Positions 26,361 to 36,036 of a stretch of 64,000 nucleotides of DNA are shown one piece after another. The notes under the pieces were generated by a model. The model was not told the DNA's origin and ran no database searches. It worked only from the letters and a program-made list of their open reading frames with translations. The DNA lies in the NCBI GenBank assembly GCA_902798975.1, contig CADBYT010000008.1:1-64000 (forward strand), written 5' to 3'. The translations under genes and the position numbers were made by a program. Each line of letters starts with the position of its first letter. Position 1 is the stretch's first letter. This stretch comes from an uncultured Bacteroidia bacterium (GTDB lineage Bacteria > Bacteroidota > Bacteroidia > Bacteroidales > UBA932).

Positions 26361-28982
26361 ATGATGAAAAAGAAACGGATCATCACCCTGCTGGCCGCTT
26401 TCCTGCTGACGCTGCCGCTCGCCGCCGTGCTCGGAGAGCGCAACCTGGCCGCCACGCTCCACTCCCTGCGCGGGGAACTGGAGCAGGACTATGAGAAGAT
26501 CTTCACCTCGCAGGGACGCCTTGCCGAACGGCACGGCCGCCAGCACGACCAGATGGTCTCCATCATGAAGAAGTGCAACGAACTGGCCCTGATGCTTTAT
26601 TCGCAGAAGCAGGAATACACCTTCGACCTGACCTACGCGCTGGAGTCCGTAACCAAAGAATACAACGACTTCAACCGGAGCCGCATGCCTTTCGACCAGA
26701 TCGTGGGACAACTGGACATCGAAATCGAGCGCTATTCCCGCCTGATCGAGTCGCTGCGGCGCCTCCCGCCGATGCTGCAGGACATCGAAGACCTGCCGGA
26801 CAGTCTGCGCTACCGCAACGACAGCATCAGCGTCGACATCCTCGAGCTCGAGCAGCAGCTGGGCCTCACGGCCGAGGACGCCGAGGCGCTGGAGGACGAT
26901 GCGTTCGTGCTGGACGAGGAAGGGCAGCTGGAGCGCGATTCCTGCATCTTCTTCGCCACCACGCTCCTGAAGATGTATTCCGCCAACAAGGATTACATCG
27001 TCGAGGACAGCACCCATTACGCCAACGTCTACCTGCGGCTCAAGGAGTCCTACGACTATGCGCAGAGACGCTACAAAAACCTTCAGAACCGCATCTTCGT
27101 GGAGGGCCAGACCGCTTACGGAGCCATCCTGGGGAATTTCAAGGTATATTGGCAGCGGGCCCTGGACGGGATGAATGACCGCTACACCGTCACGAAACAC
27201 GTCCACGGGAACGAATCCCCCGAAGAAGTGGAGAGCCAGTGGAGCGGAAGGGTTTTCCTCTCCTTCATCGTCATGTTCATCTTCGCCCTGGCGCTCTGCT
27301 GCCTGCTGGCCGCCGGCATCCTGTTGCTGCTGCCACGCATCTTCCGAGGGCTGCGCACGGTACGGTACAAGCAGCGCTTCCTGACCCTTACCCTGCTGTT
27401 CGGCATGGTTCTCTTCGCCCTGCTGATGATGTTCAATCCGGGCGGACGCGAAGTGGCGCGGGCCGCCACCTCGCTGGTCCTCATCTTCTCCTGGCTCGTA
27501 GTCGCCATCCTGCTGTCGCTGATGATGCGGCTGGACCCGATCCAGTTGGGACGGGGCCTTCGGCAGTATCTGCCGATGATGGCCCTGGCGCTGCTGGTGT
27601 TCGGTTTCCGCATGATCTTCATGCCGAATGCCATGATGAACATCCTCTTCCCGCCCATCCTGCTGGCGGGGCTGGTCTGGCAGCTGCTGGTCTGCCTGCG
27701 CGTCAGCCCGCAGCTGATGCAGAGCGACCGCGTGATCGGCTGGGTATCGCTCGGCGTAATCGCCATAGCGCTAATCATGGCCTGCATGGGCTATATCTTC
27801 CTGGCCCTGCTGGTGATGCTTTGGTGGTTCTTCCAGCTGTCCTGCATCGAGACCCTGGTCGCCATCCGCTGCCAGCTGAACTACTACCGCGACAACCGCA
27901 TGTCCAAGCGGGTCGAGGAATACCGAAAGCACATCAACTACGTGACCGGTCCCGAACGCGACAAGCTCCTGCTGGGCGCCACCTGGTTCTACGACCTCGT
28001 GCGGATGACGCTCATCCCGGTCCTGGCCCTGATGTCCCTGCCCTTCTGCCTCAAGATGGCGCTGAACGTGTTCGATTTCTCCGACCTCTATAACGACATC
28101 TTCACGACTTCCTTCGTCAACCTGACCAGTCCCGAAGGCAATGAGATCCTCAAACTGTCCTTCTACCGCATCGTGACGGCCCTGAGCCTGTATTTCATCT
28201 TCCGCTACATCAACTACGCCGCCCGGAGCATCTACGTGGGGGCGAGCTTCCGGGCCTTCCTCAATAAGTCCGGGCGCAAGGTGGTGCGCAGCAACGAGGT
28301 GAACCTCTCGCTGGGCACCAGCATCATCAGCGTGGTGGTCTGGTTCAGCTACATCGTCATCGTGGTGCTGATGTTCAAGATTCCCACCGGCTCGCTTTCC
28401 CTGGCGGTCGGCGGCCTGTCTGCCGGTATCGGTCTTGCCATGAAGGACGTCCTGAACAACTTCATCTACGGCATCCAGCTGATGTCCGGACGGCTGCGCG
28501 TCGGCGACTGGATCGAGTGCGACGGCGTGCGCGGCCGCGTGACGGATATCAGCTACCAGAGCACACAGATCGAGACCACGAGCGGAGCGCTGATGTCCTT
28601 CCTCAACGCCTCCCTGTTCGCCAAGAATTTCACGAACCTGACCCGCAACAATTCCTACGAATTCGTCAAAATCAAGGTGGGCGTCGCCTACGGCACGGAC
28701 ATGGAGCGCGTACGCGAAGTCCTGACCGAAGCGATGCAGACCCTGCAGACCAAAGACGCCTACGGACGCGACGTGGTGGATCCCAAGCGGGGCATACGCA
28801 TCACGTTCAACGAGTTCGGAGACAATGCGGTGGAGGTTGCCATCAAGCAGTTCGTGCTGGTTCCGGAGCGCTACGGCTTCATCGACCGCGCCAAGGAGAC
28901 CGTCTACAAGGCCCTGAACGACAACGGCATCAGCATCCCGTTCCCGCAACGGGATATCCACATCATTTCGGAAGGAGAATAA
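26361..28982 (+). CDS. Mechanosensitive ion channel of the MscS family, large (MscK-like layout)
   Basis: An 873-residue inner-membrane protein. Start at tandem ATGs at 26361, giving a signal or first helix MMKKKRIITLLAAFLLTLPL. About residues 30-290 are a periplasmic, coiled-coil-rich helical region; then roughly eight hydrophobic segments (for example LSFIVMFIFALALCCLLAAG); then the MscS core: pore-lining helix AVGGLSAGIGLAMKDVLNNF, and beta domain RVGDWIECDGVRGRVTDISY, and the C-terminal alpha/beta domain. It opens under membrane tension to release osmolytes. The sequence pattern places it with large MscS-like channels, not the 286-residue MscS. Single gene, divergent from GH97. Confidence 0.88.
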   Translation: MMKKKRIITLLAAFLLTLPLAAVLGERNLAATLHSLRGELEQDYEKIFTSQGRLAERHGRQHDQMVSIMKKCNELALMLYSQKQEYTFDLTYALESVTKEYNDFNRSRMPFDQIVGQLDIEIERYSRLIESLRRLPPMLQDIEDLPDSLRYRNDSISVDILELEQQLGLTAEDAEALEDDAFVLDEEGQLERDSCIFFATTLLKMYSANKDYIVEDSTHYANVYLRLKESYDYAQRRYKNLQNRIFVEGQTAYGAILGNFKVYWQRALDGMNDRYTVTKHVHGNESPEEVESQWSGRVFLSFIVMFIFALALCCLLAAGILLLLPRIFRGLRTVRYKQRFLTLTLLFGMVLFALLMMFNPGGREVARAATSLVLIFSWLVVAILLSLMMRLDPIQLGRGLRQYLPMMALALLVFGFRMIFMPNAMMNILFPPILLAGLVWQLLVCLRVSPQLMQSDRVIGWVSLGVIAIALIMACMGYIFLALLVMLWWFFQLSCIETLVAIRCQLNYYRDNRMSKRVEEYRKHINYVTGPERDKLLLGATWFYDLVRMTLIPVLALMSLPFCLKMALNVFDFSDLYNDIFTTSFVNLTSPEGNEILKLSFYRIVTALSLYFIFRYINYAARSIYVGASFRAFLNKSGRKVVRSNEVNLSLGTSIISVVVWFSYIVIVVLMFKIPTGSLSLAVGGLSAGIGLAMKDVLNNFIYGIQLMSGRLRVGDWIECDGVRGRVTDISYQSTQIETTSGALMSFLNASLFAKNFTNLTRNNSYEFVKIKVGVAYGTDMERVREVLTEAMQTLQTKDAYGRDVVDPKRGIRITFNEFGDNAVEVAIKQFVLVPERYGFIDRAKETVYKALNDNGISIPFPQRDIHIISEGE

Positions 28983-29447
28983 TTATTTTTCCAGACCTTT
29001 GTGCCAGAAGCGCGCAGTGATGTCCTCGCCGTGGTGATAGAGGCGCTGGTTGGTCGTCGGGCTGTTCAGCGGGCCGGCTGCCTCGACGTAGGGTCCCACT
29101 TTCACGTAATCGAAAGCGGCATAGATTTCCGGCTCCACTTCGGTACGGCCGGAATAAACGGCGCGCTCGAGGCCCGGATGGGTGCGGCGCAGATGCTCCG
29201 CAATGCCCAGCAGGGCCTCTTTATCCCTGCCCTCTCCCAGTAGCAGGAAGCAATTGACGCCGTAATTGTCCGCGATCAGTTTGTCCACCGCTTCCGGAGT
29301 CAGTTCCTCGCCGATGTCCCGTTTCAGGAACGGCGAGTGGCATCCGGGACAAGAACCCCGGCAGTTGGAGATCTCCACTGCCAGGGTCACTTTGTCCGGA
29401 ATCTCCTCCAGGACGATGTCCGTGAGTTCCGGGATGTACTTGATCAT
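28983..29447 (-). CDS. nrdG: Anaerobic ribonucleotide reductase activating protein (radical SAM)
   Basis: A 154-residue NrdG. It has the radical SAM cluster motif NCRGSCPGC (Cys-X3-Cys-X2-Cys), LLGEGRD near the SAM-binding Gly-rich region, and the usual short length. It generates the glycyl radical on NrdD using a 4Fe-4S cluster and S-adenosylmethionine. Its ATG overlaps the nrdD stop (ATGA at 29444-29447), so translation is coupled to nrdD. Confidence 0.92.
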   Translation of the reverse strand: MIKYIPELTDIVLEEIPDKVTLAVEISNCRGSCPGCHSPFLKRDIGEELTPEAVDKLIADNYGVNCFLLLGEGRDKEALLGIAEHLRRTHPGLERAVYSGRTEVEPEIYAAFDYVKVGPYVEAAGPLNSPTTNQRLYHHGEDITARFWHKGLEK

Positions 29448-31642
29448 TTCGTCGGGACGTCCTTCGGATTGTAGAAGCGGTGCTGGGCTTCGATTTGGCG
29501 CGGCTCCGCGAAGGAGGACACCCGCTTGAGATAGCCGATCACGCGCGTGAGGTAGTCGAGGTTCTCGCTGCCGCACTTCGGGCACTTGGTCAGCGTGTCC
29601 TTGCTGATGTGGCCGCAGTCGTTGCAGACCGTGTTGCGGCAGTTGAAGGTGAAGTAATTGGTGCCGTAGTGGGCCGCCGTCTTCAGCAGGCTGCGGTACT
29701 GCTCCTGGGTCAGGTGCTCCGCGATATTCATGTGCAGGGCGGAACCGCCGTCGAGGTACTTCACGAAGTCCTCGCCGTGGAGCTTGAACTTGTCGATCAT
29801 CGACACGGTGTCGTCCTCGGGGTTGTAGAAATAGGAGCTGTAGAGGTTGTGCTTCTCGGAGACGAAATAGCCGTCCTTCTTGTCCCATTTGTAGTTCTTG
29901 GCGGCCAGGTTCTCGGCCGGGACGAACTCGGTGTTGAACATCGCGTCCGGGGTGCGGTCCTTGCGGTTGGCGATGTTGATGGTCTCGAGGATCGTGTTCA
30001 CGAACTCGCCGTACTCCGGATTCGGGGAAACCTTCAGGCCCAGGAACTCGGCAGCCTCGGTCAGGCCGTTGACGCCCACGGTCAGGTACTGCTTCTTCAT
30101 GTCGATGAAGCCGGCCTTGTAGACATCGAGCATGTCGGCCTTCAGGAAGTCCTTGATGATCTCGTTGAAGGCGATCTGGTATTTGTGCACCCGCTCGGTC
30201 ATCTCGCGGATATCCTTGTCGATATAGTTGTTGTACAGGTCCTCCTTGTCATAGAAGTGCGCCACCGGGCTGAGCGGCTTGCCGGCCTCCAGGTTGACGC
30301 CGCGGCGCTCCAGGAAGTAGCGGCGGACGGCATCCTGGATGAGGCGGTTCAGGTTGATGGTCATCACGGACTTGGAACCTGTGGCCACGGAAGCCGTACC
30401 CATGGAGTACTGATGCGTGGTGTGGTTGTGGCCGTCTTCCTTCTGGATCTCGTTGCGCAGGCGGCAGCAGCTGGACAGGGAGTCGGGGCTGTTGGACAGG
30501 TAGCAGAAGAAGCTGTGGCCCTTGGCCCACATCTCGGCGGTGAAGTCGGCGTACTCCTTGTCGGCGAAGTCGTCGCCGCCGTCGGTCAGCAGGGCCATCG
30601 TCTCCACCGGGAAGGTGAGGATGTAGTGGTTGCGCTCCTCGTTGAACCAGTTCATGAAGTGGCGCTGGAGCCAGTCGAGGGTCTCCCACTTGGGCTGGGT
30701 GCCGTCGGGGAAATAGAAGTCGCCGAAAACGCCCTGGAAGTAGGGCTTGTCGAAATAGCCGATGTTCCAGAACACGGTCTGGTAGCCGCGGTTGCCGGCA
30801 GGCATGTTCATGGAGTGGACGACCTGCTGGAAATAGTTGTCGATGACCTTCACGAGGGTGCGCTGCTTGACGTTGTTCTCCACGACGTCGTTCAGGTGCT
30901 CGAGATAGTTGTCACCGTAGTCCTTGCGGATGAAGTAGTCGAGGTACATCAGGAACTCCGGCGTGGCCACGGCACCCATGAACTGGGACGACACGGAATA
31001 CACCAGGTTGATGAACTCTCCGCAGAAGCTCTTGAGGTCGGTGGGGGCGATGGACACGCCGCCCAGGTCTTTCAGGCCGCTCACGAGGAAGGGATACATC
31101 GTGATGGCGACGCAGTACGGGAAGCCCGGGGTGCCGGACTCGTCGTGTTTGTACAGGACGTGCGACTCCAGGTCCTTGATGTACTGGTCCGCCATGGCGC
31201 GGCCGTACAGGGACTTGATCTTGTCCTGCATGATATAGCGGTTCTGCTTGATGTTGTTCTCCTTGTAGAGCTCGTTGCCCAGCGTCACGATGTTCTTGCG
31301 GGTGACGTTGGCGTTCGCGTCGAACTTGGAGCCCGTCGCGGCGTTGGAGGCCTTGATGTAGTCCTTGATGAAGTCGCGCTTCTTGCGCAGGTCGAGGTCG
31401 GCGTCGAACTTTTCGATGTAGGCCAGCGCCACCTTCTTGTTGACGGACATCAGGGATTCCTCCACCTGGCGGCGGATTTCCTGGCTGGTGATGCCCTCGT
31501 AAACGTATAGGTTATTAATGATGGAGACGACGATCGCATCGTCGCAATACTCCCCTGCGGTTTTGTATGCCTCGTGGATACCACGGGCAAGTTTGGCTTT
31601 GTCGTACTCTTCAAAAGAGCCGTTGGTTTTACGTACGTCCAT
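29444..31642 (-). CDS. nrdD: Anaerobic (class III) ribonucleoside-triphosphate reductase
   Basis: A 732-residue NrdD. An N-terminal ATP-cone (MDVRKTNGSFEEYDKAKLAR) for allosteric control is followed by the ten-stranded barrel. The C-terminal zinc site is CRNTVCNDCGH and KCPKCG, and the glycyl-radical motif RVIGYLKRV has Gly703. It reduces ribonucleotides to deoxyribonucleotides without oxygen, fitting an anaerobe. Start MDVRKTNG is chosen over an ATG 66 nt upstream because the extra residues have no domain character. Operon with nrdG. Confidence 0.93.
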   Translation of the reverse strand: MDVRKTNGSFEEYDKAKLARGIHEAYKTAGEYCDDAIVVSIINNLYVYEGITSQEIRRQVEESLMSVNKKVALAYIEKFDADLDLRKKRDFIKDYIKASNAATGSKFDANANVTRKNIVTLGNELYKENNIKQNRYIMQDKIKSLYGRAMADQYIKDLESHVLYKHDESGTPGFPYCVAITMYPFLVSGLKDLGGVSIAPTDLKSFCGEFINLVYSVSSQFMGAVATPEFLMYLDYFIRKDYGDNYLEHLNDVVENNVKQRTLVKVIDNYFQQVVHSMNMPAGNRGYQTVFWNIGYFDKPYFQGVFGDFYFPDGTQPKWETLDWLQRHFMNWFNEERNHYILTFPVETMALLTDGGDDFADKEYADFTAEMWAKGHSFFCYLSNSPDSLSSCCRLRNEIQKEDGHNHTTHQYSMGTASVATGSKSVMTINLNRLIQDAVRRYFLERRGVNLEAGKPLSPVAHFYDKEDLYNNYIDKDIREMTERVHKYQIAFNEIIKDFLKADMLDVYKAGFIDMKKQYLTVGVNGLTEAAEFLGLKVSPNPEYGEFVNTILETINIANRKDRTPDAMFNTEFVPAENLAAKNYKWDKKDGYFVSEKHNLYSSYFYNPEDDTVSMIDKFKLHGEDFVKYLDGGSALHMNIAEHLTQEQYRSLLKTAAHYGTNYFTFNCRNTVCNDCGHISKDTLTKCPKCGSENLDYLTRVIGYLKRVSSFAEPRQIEAQHRFYNPKDVPTK

Positions 31643-31742
31643 ATTGCTGTTTGTTTGATTATCAGTAGTGGCTTCGGACACCCTTTGGCGAAAGCGTCCG
31701 AGGTACAAATTTAGCCCTTATCGGCAGCAAAAACCCGACGCG

Positions 31743-33011
31743 TTATCGGATTTTTTCAACACAGTTATGAACAACCGTCCTGGCGTAGAGCAGGACCACA
31801 ATGAAGCAGACGAGCGGCACCAGATAGGACGCGTTCACCCCGAACAGGTCGGACACCTTGCCCTGCAGCGGAGTCAGCAGCGCGCCGCCTAAGATGGCCA
31901 TTATCAGGCCACTGGCGCCGATTTTGGCGTCGTTCTCCCCCACTCCGTCCAGCGCAATGCCGTAGATGGTCGGGAACATCAGGCTCATGAAGAAGCTGAC
32001 CGCGATCAGCGCGATCACGCACGGCCAGCCGGTACCCTTGCAGAGGAAAACCAGCAGGCAGAGCAGGATGTCGGCGGCGGCCGCCCACAGAAGCAGGCGC
32101 GCCGGCTTCACCCACTTCATCAGCCAGGTGAAAACGAAGCGCGCGGCGCTGAAGCAGATGATCGAAGCGAGGTAGATCGAAGCGGCCTTCGCCTCCAGGA
32201 TGCCGAGCTCCTGCATCACCAGGCGGATAGTGAAGCTCCAGACACCGATCTGGGCGCCGACGTAGAAGAACTGTGCCACCACGCCCCCTGCATAGGTCTT
32301 GTTCGCGAAAAGCCTGCGGAAAATGGTCCCCAGCCGCTCTCCCTGCCCGCTGTCGCCGCCTTCCGGCATCTTGACGAGCAGCATCACCACGAGAATGGCC
32401 AGCAGCACGAAGCCCAGGGTCATGTAAGTCCCGGTCACGGCGCCCAGTTCATGGGCCTGCATGGCCTCCAGCTGCTCCGGGCTCATGGCCGCGCGCTCCG
32501 CCGCCGAAGCGGAAGAAAGCTCGCCGAGGATGAAATACTGGCTCAGCAGGATGCCGGTGATGGAGCCCAGCGGATTGAAGGACTGGGCGATATTGAGCCG
32601 GCGCGTTGCCGTCTCCGGTGCACCCATGCTGAGGATATACGGATTGGCCGTCGTCTCCAGGATGGAGCAGCCGCCCGCCAGGATGTAGATCGCAGCCAGG
32701 TAGAAGCCGTACGAAGCCACCTTGGCGGCCGGGAAGAAGAGGATCGCCCCGGCGGCATAGAGTCCCAGGCCCAGGATCACGCCGCTCTTGTAGGAAAACT
32801 TCCGGATATAGAGCGCCGCGGGCAGCGCAAAGCAGAAGTAGGAGCCATAGAAGGCGAACTGGATCAGGGAGGTCTGCGTGTCGGACATGGACATGATGCG
32901 CTTGAACGCGCTCAGCAGCGTGTCCGTCATGTTGTTGGCGATGCCCCAGAGCAGGAACAACACCGTCACCAGGCAGAACGGCAGGAGGAACTTTTTCTCG
33001 ATGGTCTTCAT
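31743..33011 (-). CDS. fucP: MFS sugar/proton symporter, L-fucose permease-like
   Basis: A 422-residue major facilitator with about 12 hydrophobic segments. Features shared with FucP of the FHS family: LWGIANNMTDTLLSAFKRIM near the N-terminus, GCSILETTANPYI and AQSFNPLGSITG in the N half, and SLMFPTIYGIALDGVG in the C half. It imports L-fucose or a related sugar with protons. No fucose catabolic genes are next to it. It lies 9 bp downstream of the outer-membrane protein gene 33021-33908 on the same strand, so those two are likely one transcript. Confidence 0.82.
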   Translation of the reverse strand: MKTIEKKFLLPFCLVTVLFLLWGIANNMTDTLLSAFKRIMSMSDTQTSLIQFAFYGSYFCFALPAALYIRKFSYKSGVILGLGLYAAGAILFFPAAKVASYGFYLAAIYILAGGCSILETTANPYILSMGAPETATRRLNIAQSFNPLGSITGILLSQYFILGELSSASAAERAAMSPEQLEAMQAHELGAVTGTYMTLGFVLLAILVVMLLVKMPEGGDSGQGERLGTIFRRLFANKTYAGGVVAQFFYVGAQIGVWSFTIRLVMQELGILEAKAASIYLASIICFSAARFVFTWLMKWVKPARLLLWAAAADILLCLLVFLCKGTGWPCVIALIAVSFFMSLMFPTIYGIALDGVGENDAKIGASGLIMAILGGALLTPLQGKVSDLFGVNASYLVPLVCFIVVLLYARTVVHNCVEKIR

Positions 33012-33020
33012 AAAGCGGAA

Positions 33021-33908
33021 TTATCTTCTGATGCTCCAGGCCAGGCCGGCCCGGAACTGGGTAAACGGGTAATCGCGCAGTCCGACACAGGCCTGCGCAA
33101 AGGGATATATGGACGCCCTCCAGGGGTGAAAGTCCAGGCGCACGCGGGCCCGCACAGGGCGGTCGCCGTCACGCTCCCAGCCGGCATAGCCGCCAAGTTC
33201 CGCGCCCAGCGTGAACCAGCGCGTGTCCAGCGAGGCCAGGAAGCCGGCCTGGACGGCGTCGTTCTGCCGCCCGTTGTCCGTCTGCCAGCAGAGGAAGCCG
33301 GCGCACAGGGCCAGCCGGAATTCACGGACGAAGGAATCGAAACAGAAGCCTTTCCCGACGGTGACGTCGAAGAAGTAGCCCGGGCTGTCGTAGTAACGCG
33401 CATCGCCGTAGGAGTTTCCGGAGGCGGTTTTCAGCACTGCCCGGACGAGGATGTCGGGGCGCCAGCCACCGTCGCGGCCCACCAGCAGGTGCAGCGAAGT
33501 GCAGACATAGACATCGCCGGAATCATGTCCCCGGTGCGGTTCGGCCGGCAGGCGCCGCTGCTCCGCGACGGCGGCCGAGAAATTCCAGGTTTCATAGACC
33601 GGCATCCAGACTTCCAGTGTGGCGCGCGGCGTCCAGAGGGGCAGCGAGAGGCGCGCGAAGGCATCCCAGGTGACGTCCTGCCAGTCTGCCAGGCGGCCGC
33701 GGGCGTATTCCCCGGCCACCTCCGCATAGACCCCGGCGTGCGGGCGACCGTCCGTCATCTCCGGCACGGGGAAGGCGTTGGGGCCGAAGTACGCGGGCGC
33801 AATCTTCGTGACCGCTGACCAGTCCGGCGCCACGACAGGCGTCTGCGCCCGCAGCCCGGAAAGGGGCAGGAGAAGAGCGACGGAAAGGATGAGGAGGCGT
33901 GTTTTCAT
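33021..33908 (-). CDS. Exported beta-barrel-like protein of unknown function
   Basis: A 295-residue protein starting MKTRLLILSVALLLPLSGLRAQ (signal peptide; an ATG 24 nt upstream would push it inward). The rest is Trp/Tyr-rich and alternates in beta-strand fashion (PLWTPRATLEVWMPVYETWN, FRAGLAWSIRR at the C-terminus), consistent with an outer-membrane barrel. I do not recognise the family. It precedes fucP on the same strand with only 9 bp between, so it might help the sugar cross the outer membrane, but that is inference from position. Confidence 0.6.
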   Translation of the reverse strand: MKTRLLILSVALLLPLSGLRAQTPVVAPDWSAVTKIAPAYFGPNAFPVPEMTDGRPHAGVYAEVAGEYARGRLADWQDVTWDAFARLSLPLWTPRATLEVWMPVYETWNFSAAVAEQRRLPAEPHRGHDSGDVYVCTSLHLLVGRDGGWRPDILVRAVLKTASGNSYGDARYYDSPGYFFDVTVGKGFCFDSFVREFRLALCAGFLCWQTDNGRQNDAVQAGFLASLDTRWFTLGAELGGYAGWERDGDRPVRARVRLDFHPWRASIYPFAQACVGLRDYPFTQFRAGLAWSIRR

Positions 33909-33966
33909 GGATGCGGTCAAACCGAGTTGCAATTTAGCAAATATCCCGCGAAAGAAAAAACTTTTT

Positions 33967-33974
33967 TATATTTG
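33967..33974 (+). promoter_or_regulatory. -7 box 4 nt upstream of ATG (predicted leaderless)
   Basis: TATATTTG, then 4 nt to the ATG at 33979 (1 nt to an ATG at 33976). Confidence 0.5.
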
Positions 33975-33978
33975 TATG

Positions 33979-34560
33979 ATGAAAAATCCTTGTCCTATGA
34001 CCCGCAGAATTCTTGTCGTTTTGACCGCTGCCCTGCTGCTTTTCGCAGGCTGCCGCCAGAATAACCTTCTCCGCGTGGACGGGCGCGTCGTCGACGCCAC
34101 GATCCATTCCATCACCCTGCTCACCGCCGCGGGCGATTCCGTGGTCCTGAGCACGCTGGGCACGGATCCGATGCTCGTACCGGGCGTGCTGCCCGGCGAC
34201 GAGGTGCACGTCGGCTACGAAGTGCTGCCTGACGGCGAAACGATGCGGGCCCTCTACCTGCGCATCACCACCCCGTCCGCCTACCGGCTGCTGCCGGGCA
34301 TCTGGCGCGACTGCACGGGGGCCCGGGAAGTTGGCCTCGTGCTGGCCGAGGACGGTTCCGCGCGTGCCGTGGGCCTGGGCGAACTGCCGCTGCAGGACTG
34401 GTCGCTGGACGAGGACAATCTGGTGCTCACCGCCGTGGAGCAGGAGAATCCCAAATCCACCCGCACGTTGCTATTCGCCATCCAGAAGCTGGATATCGAC
34501 TCGCTGGTCGTGCTTCCGGCCGGCGGCGGCCCTGCGCTGGCTTTCTCCCGCGCGGAGTAA
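33979..34560 (+). CDS. Small lipoprotein, lipocalin/DUF4847-like
   Basis: A 193-residue lipoprotein. A signal MTRRILVVLTAALLLFAGC sits after a short N-terminal run (MKNPCP); the start could also be 33976 or 33997. I chose 33979 because it is exactly 4 nt from the -7 box, like other starts here. The mature part is beta-rich with hydrophobic strands; the last ~100 residues (LLPGIWRDCTGAREVGLVLA...) resemble a lipocalin-like sheet. No catalytic motif is visible and function is unknown. The MATE gene follows 9 bp later, so they may be co-expressed. Confidence 0.6.
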   Translation: MKNPCPMTRRILVVLTAALLLFAGCRQNNLLRVDGRVVDATIHSITLLTAAGDSVVLSTLGTDPMLVPGVLPGDEVHVGYEVLPDGETMRALYLRITTPSAYRLLPGIWRDCTGAREVGLVLAEDGSARAVGLGELPLQDWSLDEDNLVLTAVEQENPKSTRTLLFAIQKLDIDSLVVLPAGGGPALAFSRAE

Positions 34561-34569
34561 AGCGGCTTC

Positions 34570-35955
34570 ATGACCGGCCACAAAGACTATTTGCTCGGCA
34601 AGCTCCGCGGAGGAGCGCCGATGAGCGGGGGTGAGCAGTTCAAGCTCACCCTCCTGCTTGCGTGGCCGTCCATCCTGGCCCAACTCGCAATGTGCCTGAT
34701 GAGCTACATCGACGCGGCCATGGTCGGACGCCTCGGCTCCGAGCAGGCCGCCGCCATCGGGCTGGTCAGTTCCACCACCTGGATATTCGGCAGTTTCTGC
34801 TACGCCACCTCATCCGGTTTCAGCGTCCAGATCGCCCACCGCTGCGGGGCGAAGGACTTCGCCGGAGCGCGGCGCATTTTCCGTCACGGAATCATCATCG
34901 CCCTGGGTATCAGCGCATTGCTCGCCCTGCTGGCCGTATCCATCCACCGGGCGCTCCCCCATTGGCTCGGCGGCACGCCGGAGATCCTCGCGGACGCGTC
35001 CGCGTATTTTCGCGTCTACGCGCTTTTCCTGCCGCTGCTCCAGCTTGCCGTTTTCTGCGAAGCCTCGCTGATTGCCAGCGGCAATGCGAAGGTGCCGGGT
35101 ATCCTGAGCATCGCGATGTGCGTACTGGACGTCGTGTTCAATTACCTGCTCATCTTCGTGCTCGGACTCGGCGTGAAGGGAGCGGCGCTCGGCACCGGAC
35201 TCGCCACGGCCTGCGCCGGCGTATTCCTGCTCTGGTACGCCGCCCGGCGCAGTACGGAACTGCACCAGGAACGTGAAGTCCGGGACGAGGCGGACCGCAA
35301 GCTCATCCAGCGGCAGGCCTTCGGCATCAGCTGGCCGCTCTGGATCCAGAACCTCATCTCGCGTGGCGCCTACATTGCAGCGACCGTGCTCGTGGCTCCG
35401 CTCGGCACCGTCGCCATCGCGGCCAATTCCTTCGCCATCATCGCCGAAGGCTTCTGCTACCTGCCCGGCTACGGCCTGGAGGACGCCGCCACCACGCTGG
35501 TGGGCCAGAGCCTGGGCGCGAAACGCCCCGACATGGCGAAGCGCTTCGCCTGGATCACCATCGGCACGGGCGCTTCAATGATGACCTTTCTGGCGGTGCT
35601 GATGTGGATTTTCGCCCCGCAGGTCATGGGCCTGCTGAGCCAGGATCCGGAAGTGATCACGCTCGGCGCCCGGGTGCTGCGCATCGAGGCCTGGGCGGAG
35701 TTCTTCTATGCCATCAGCATCGTGGCCTACGGCTGCTGCGTGGGCGCGGGCGACACCCTGGTTCCCTCCCTCATCAACTTGCTCAGCATGTGGGTCATCC
35801 GCCTCGGGCTGGCACTCTTCCTCATCCCCCGCTACGGGCTGGAGGGCTACTGGGTTGCCATGGCTACGGAGCTCAGTATCAAGGGTATACTCTTTGCCGT
35901 TCGGATCGGTCGCGGCCGGTGGATGAAGACCCGCCTGACGGCACCCGCCAGCTGA
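34570..35955 (+). CDS. MATE-family multidrug/cation antiporter
   Basis: A 461-residue membrane protein with about 12 helices and the MATE signature layout: LLLAWPSILAQLAMCLMSYI, DAAMVGRLGSEQAAAIGL in the first half, and the duplicated SFAIIAEGFCYLPGYGLEDA..LVGQSLGAK in the second. It exports organic cations or drugs using a sodium or proton gradient. The start MTGHKDYLLGKL follows the lipoprotein gene by 9 bp. Substrate cannot be told. Confidence 0.88.
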   Translation: MTGHKDYLLGKLRGGAPMSGGEQFKLTLLLAWPSILAQLAMCLMSYIDAAMVGRLGSEQAAAIGLVSSTTWIFGSFCYATSSGFSVQIAHRCGAKDFAGARRIFRHGIIIALGISALLALLAVSIHRALPHWLGGTPEILADASAYFRVYALFLPLLQLAVFCEASLIASGNAKVPGILSIAMCVLDVVFNYLLIFVLGLGVKGAALGTGLATACAGVFLLWYAARRSTELHQEREVRDEADRKLIQRQAFGISWPLWIQNLISRGAYIAATVLVAPLGTVAIAANSFAIIAEGFCYLPGYGLEDAATTLVGQSLGAKRPDMAKRFAWITIGTGASMMTFLAVLMWIFAPQVMGLLSQDPEVITLGARVLRIEAWAEFFYAISIVAYGCCVGAGDTLVPSLINLLSMWVIRLGLALFLIPRYGLEGYWVAMATELSIKGILFAVRIGRGRWMKTRLTAPAS

Positions 35956-36036
35956 CATGCTGCCGGGACAACTGAAAATTTGGGGGTCTCGAAGATTCTT
36001 AGTATCTTTAAGGTTTGGAATAAAATTACTGTTGAT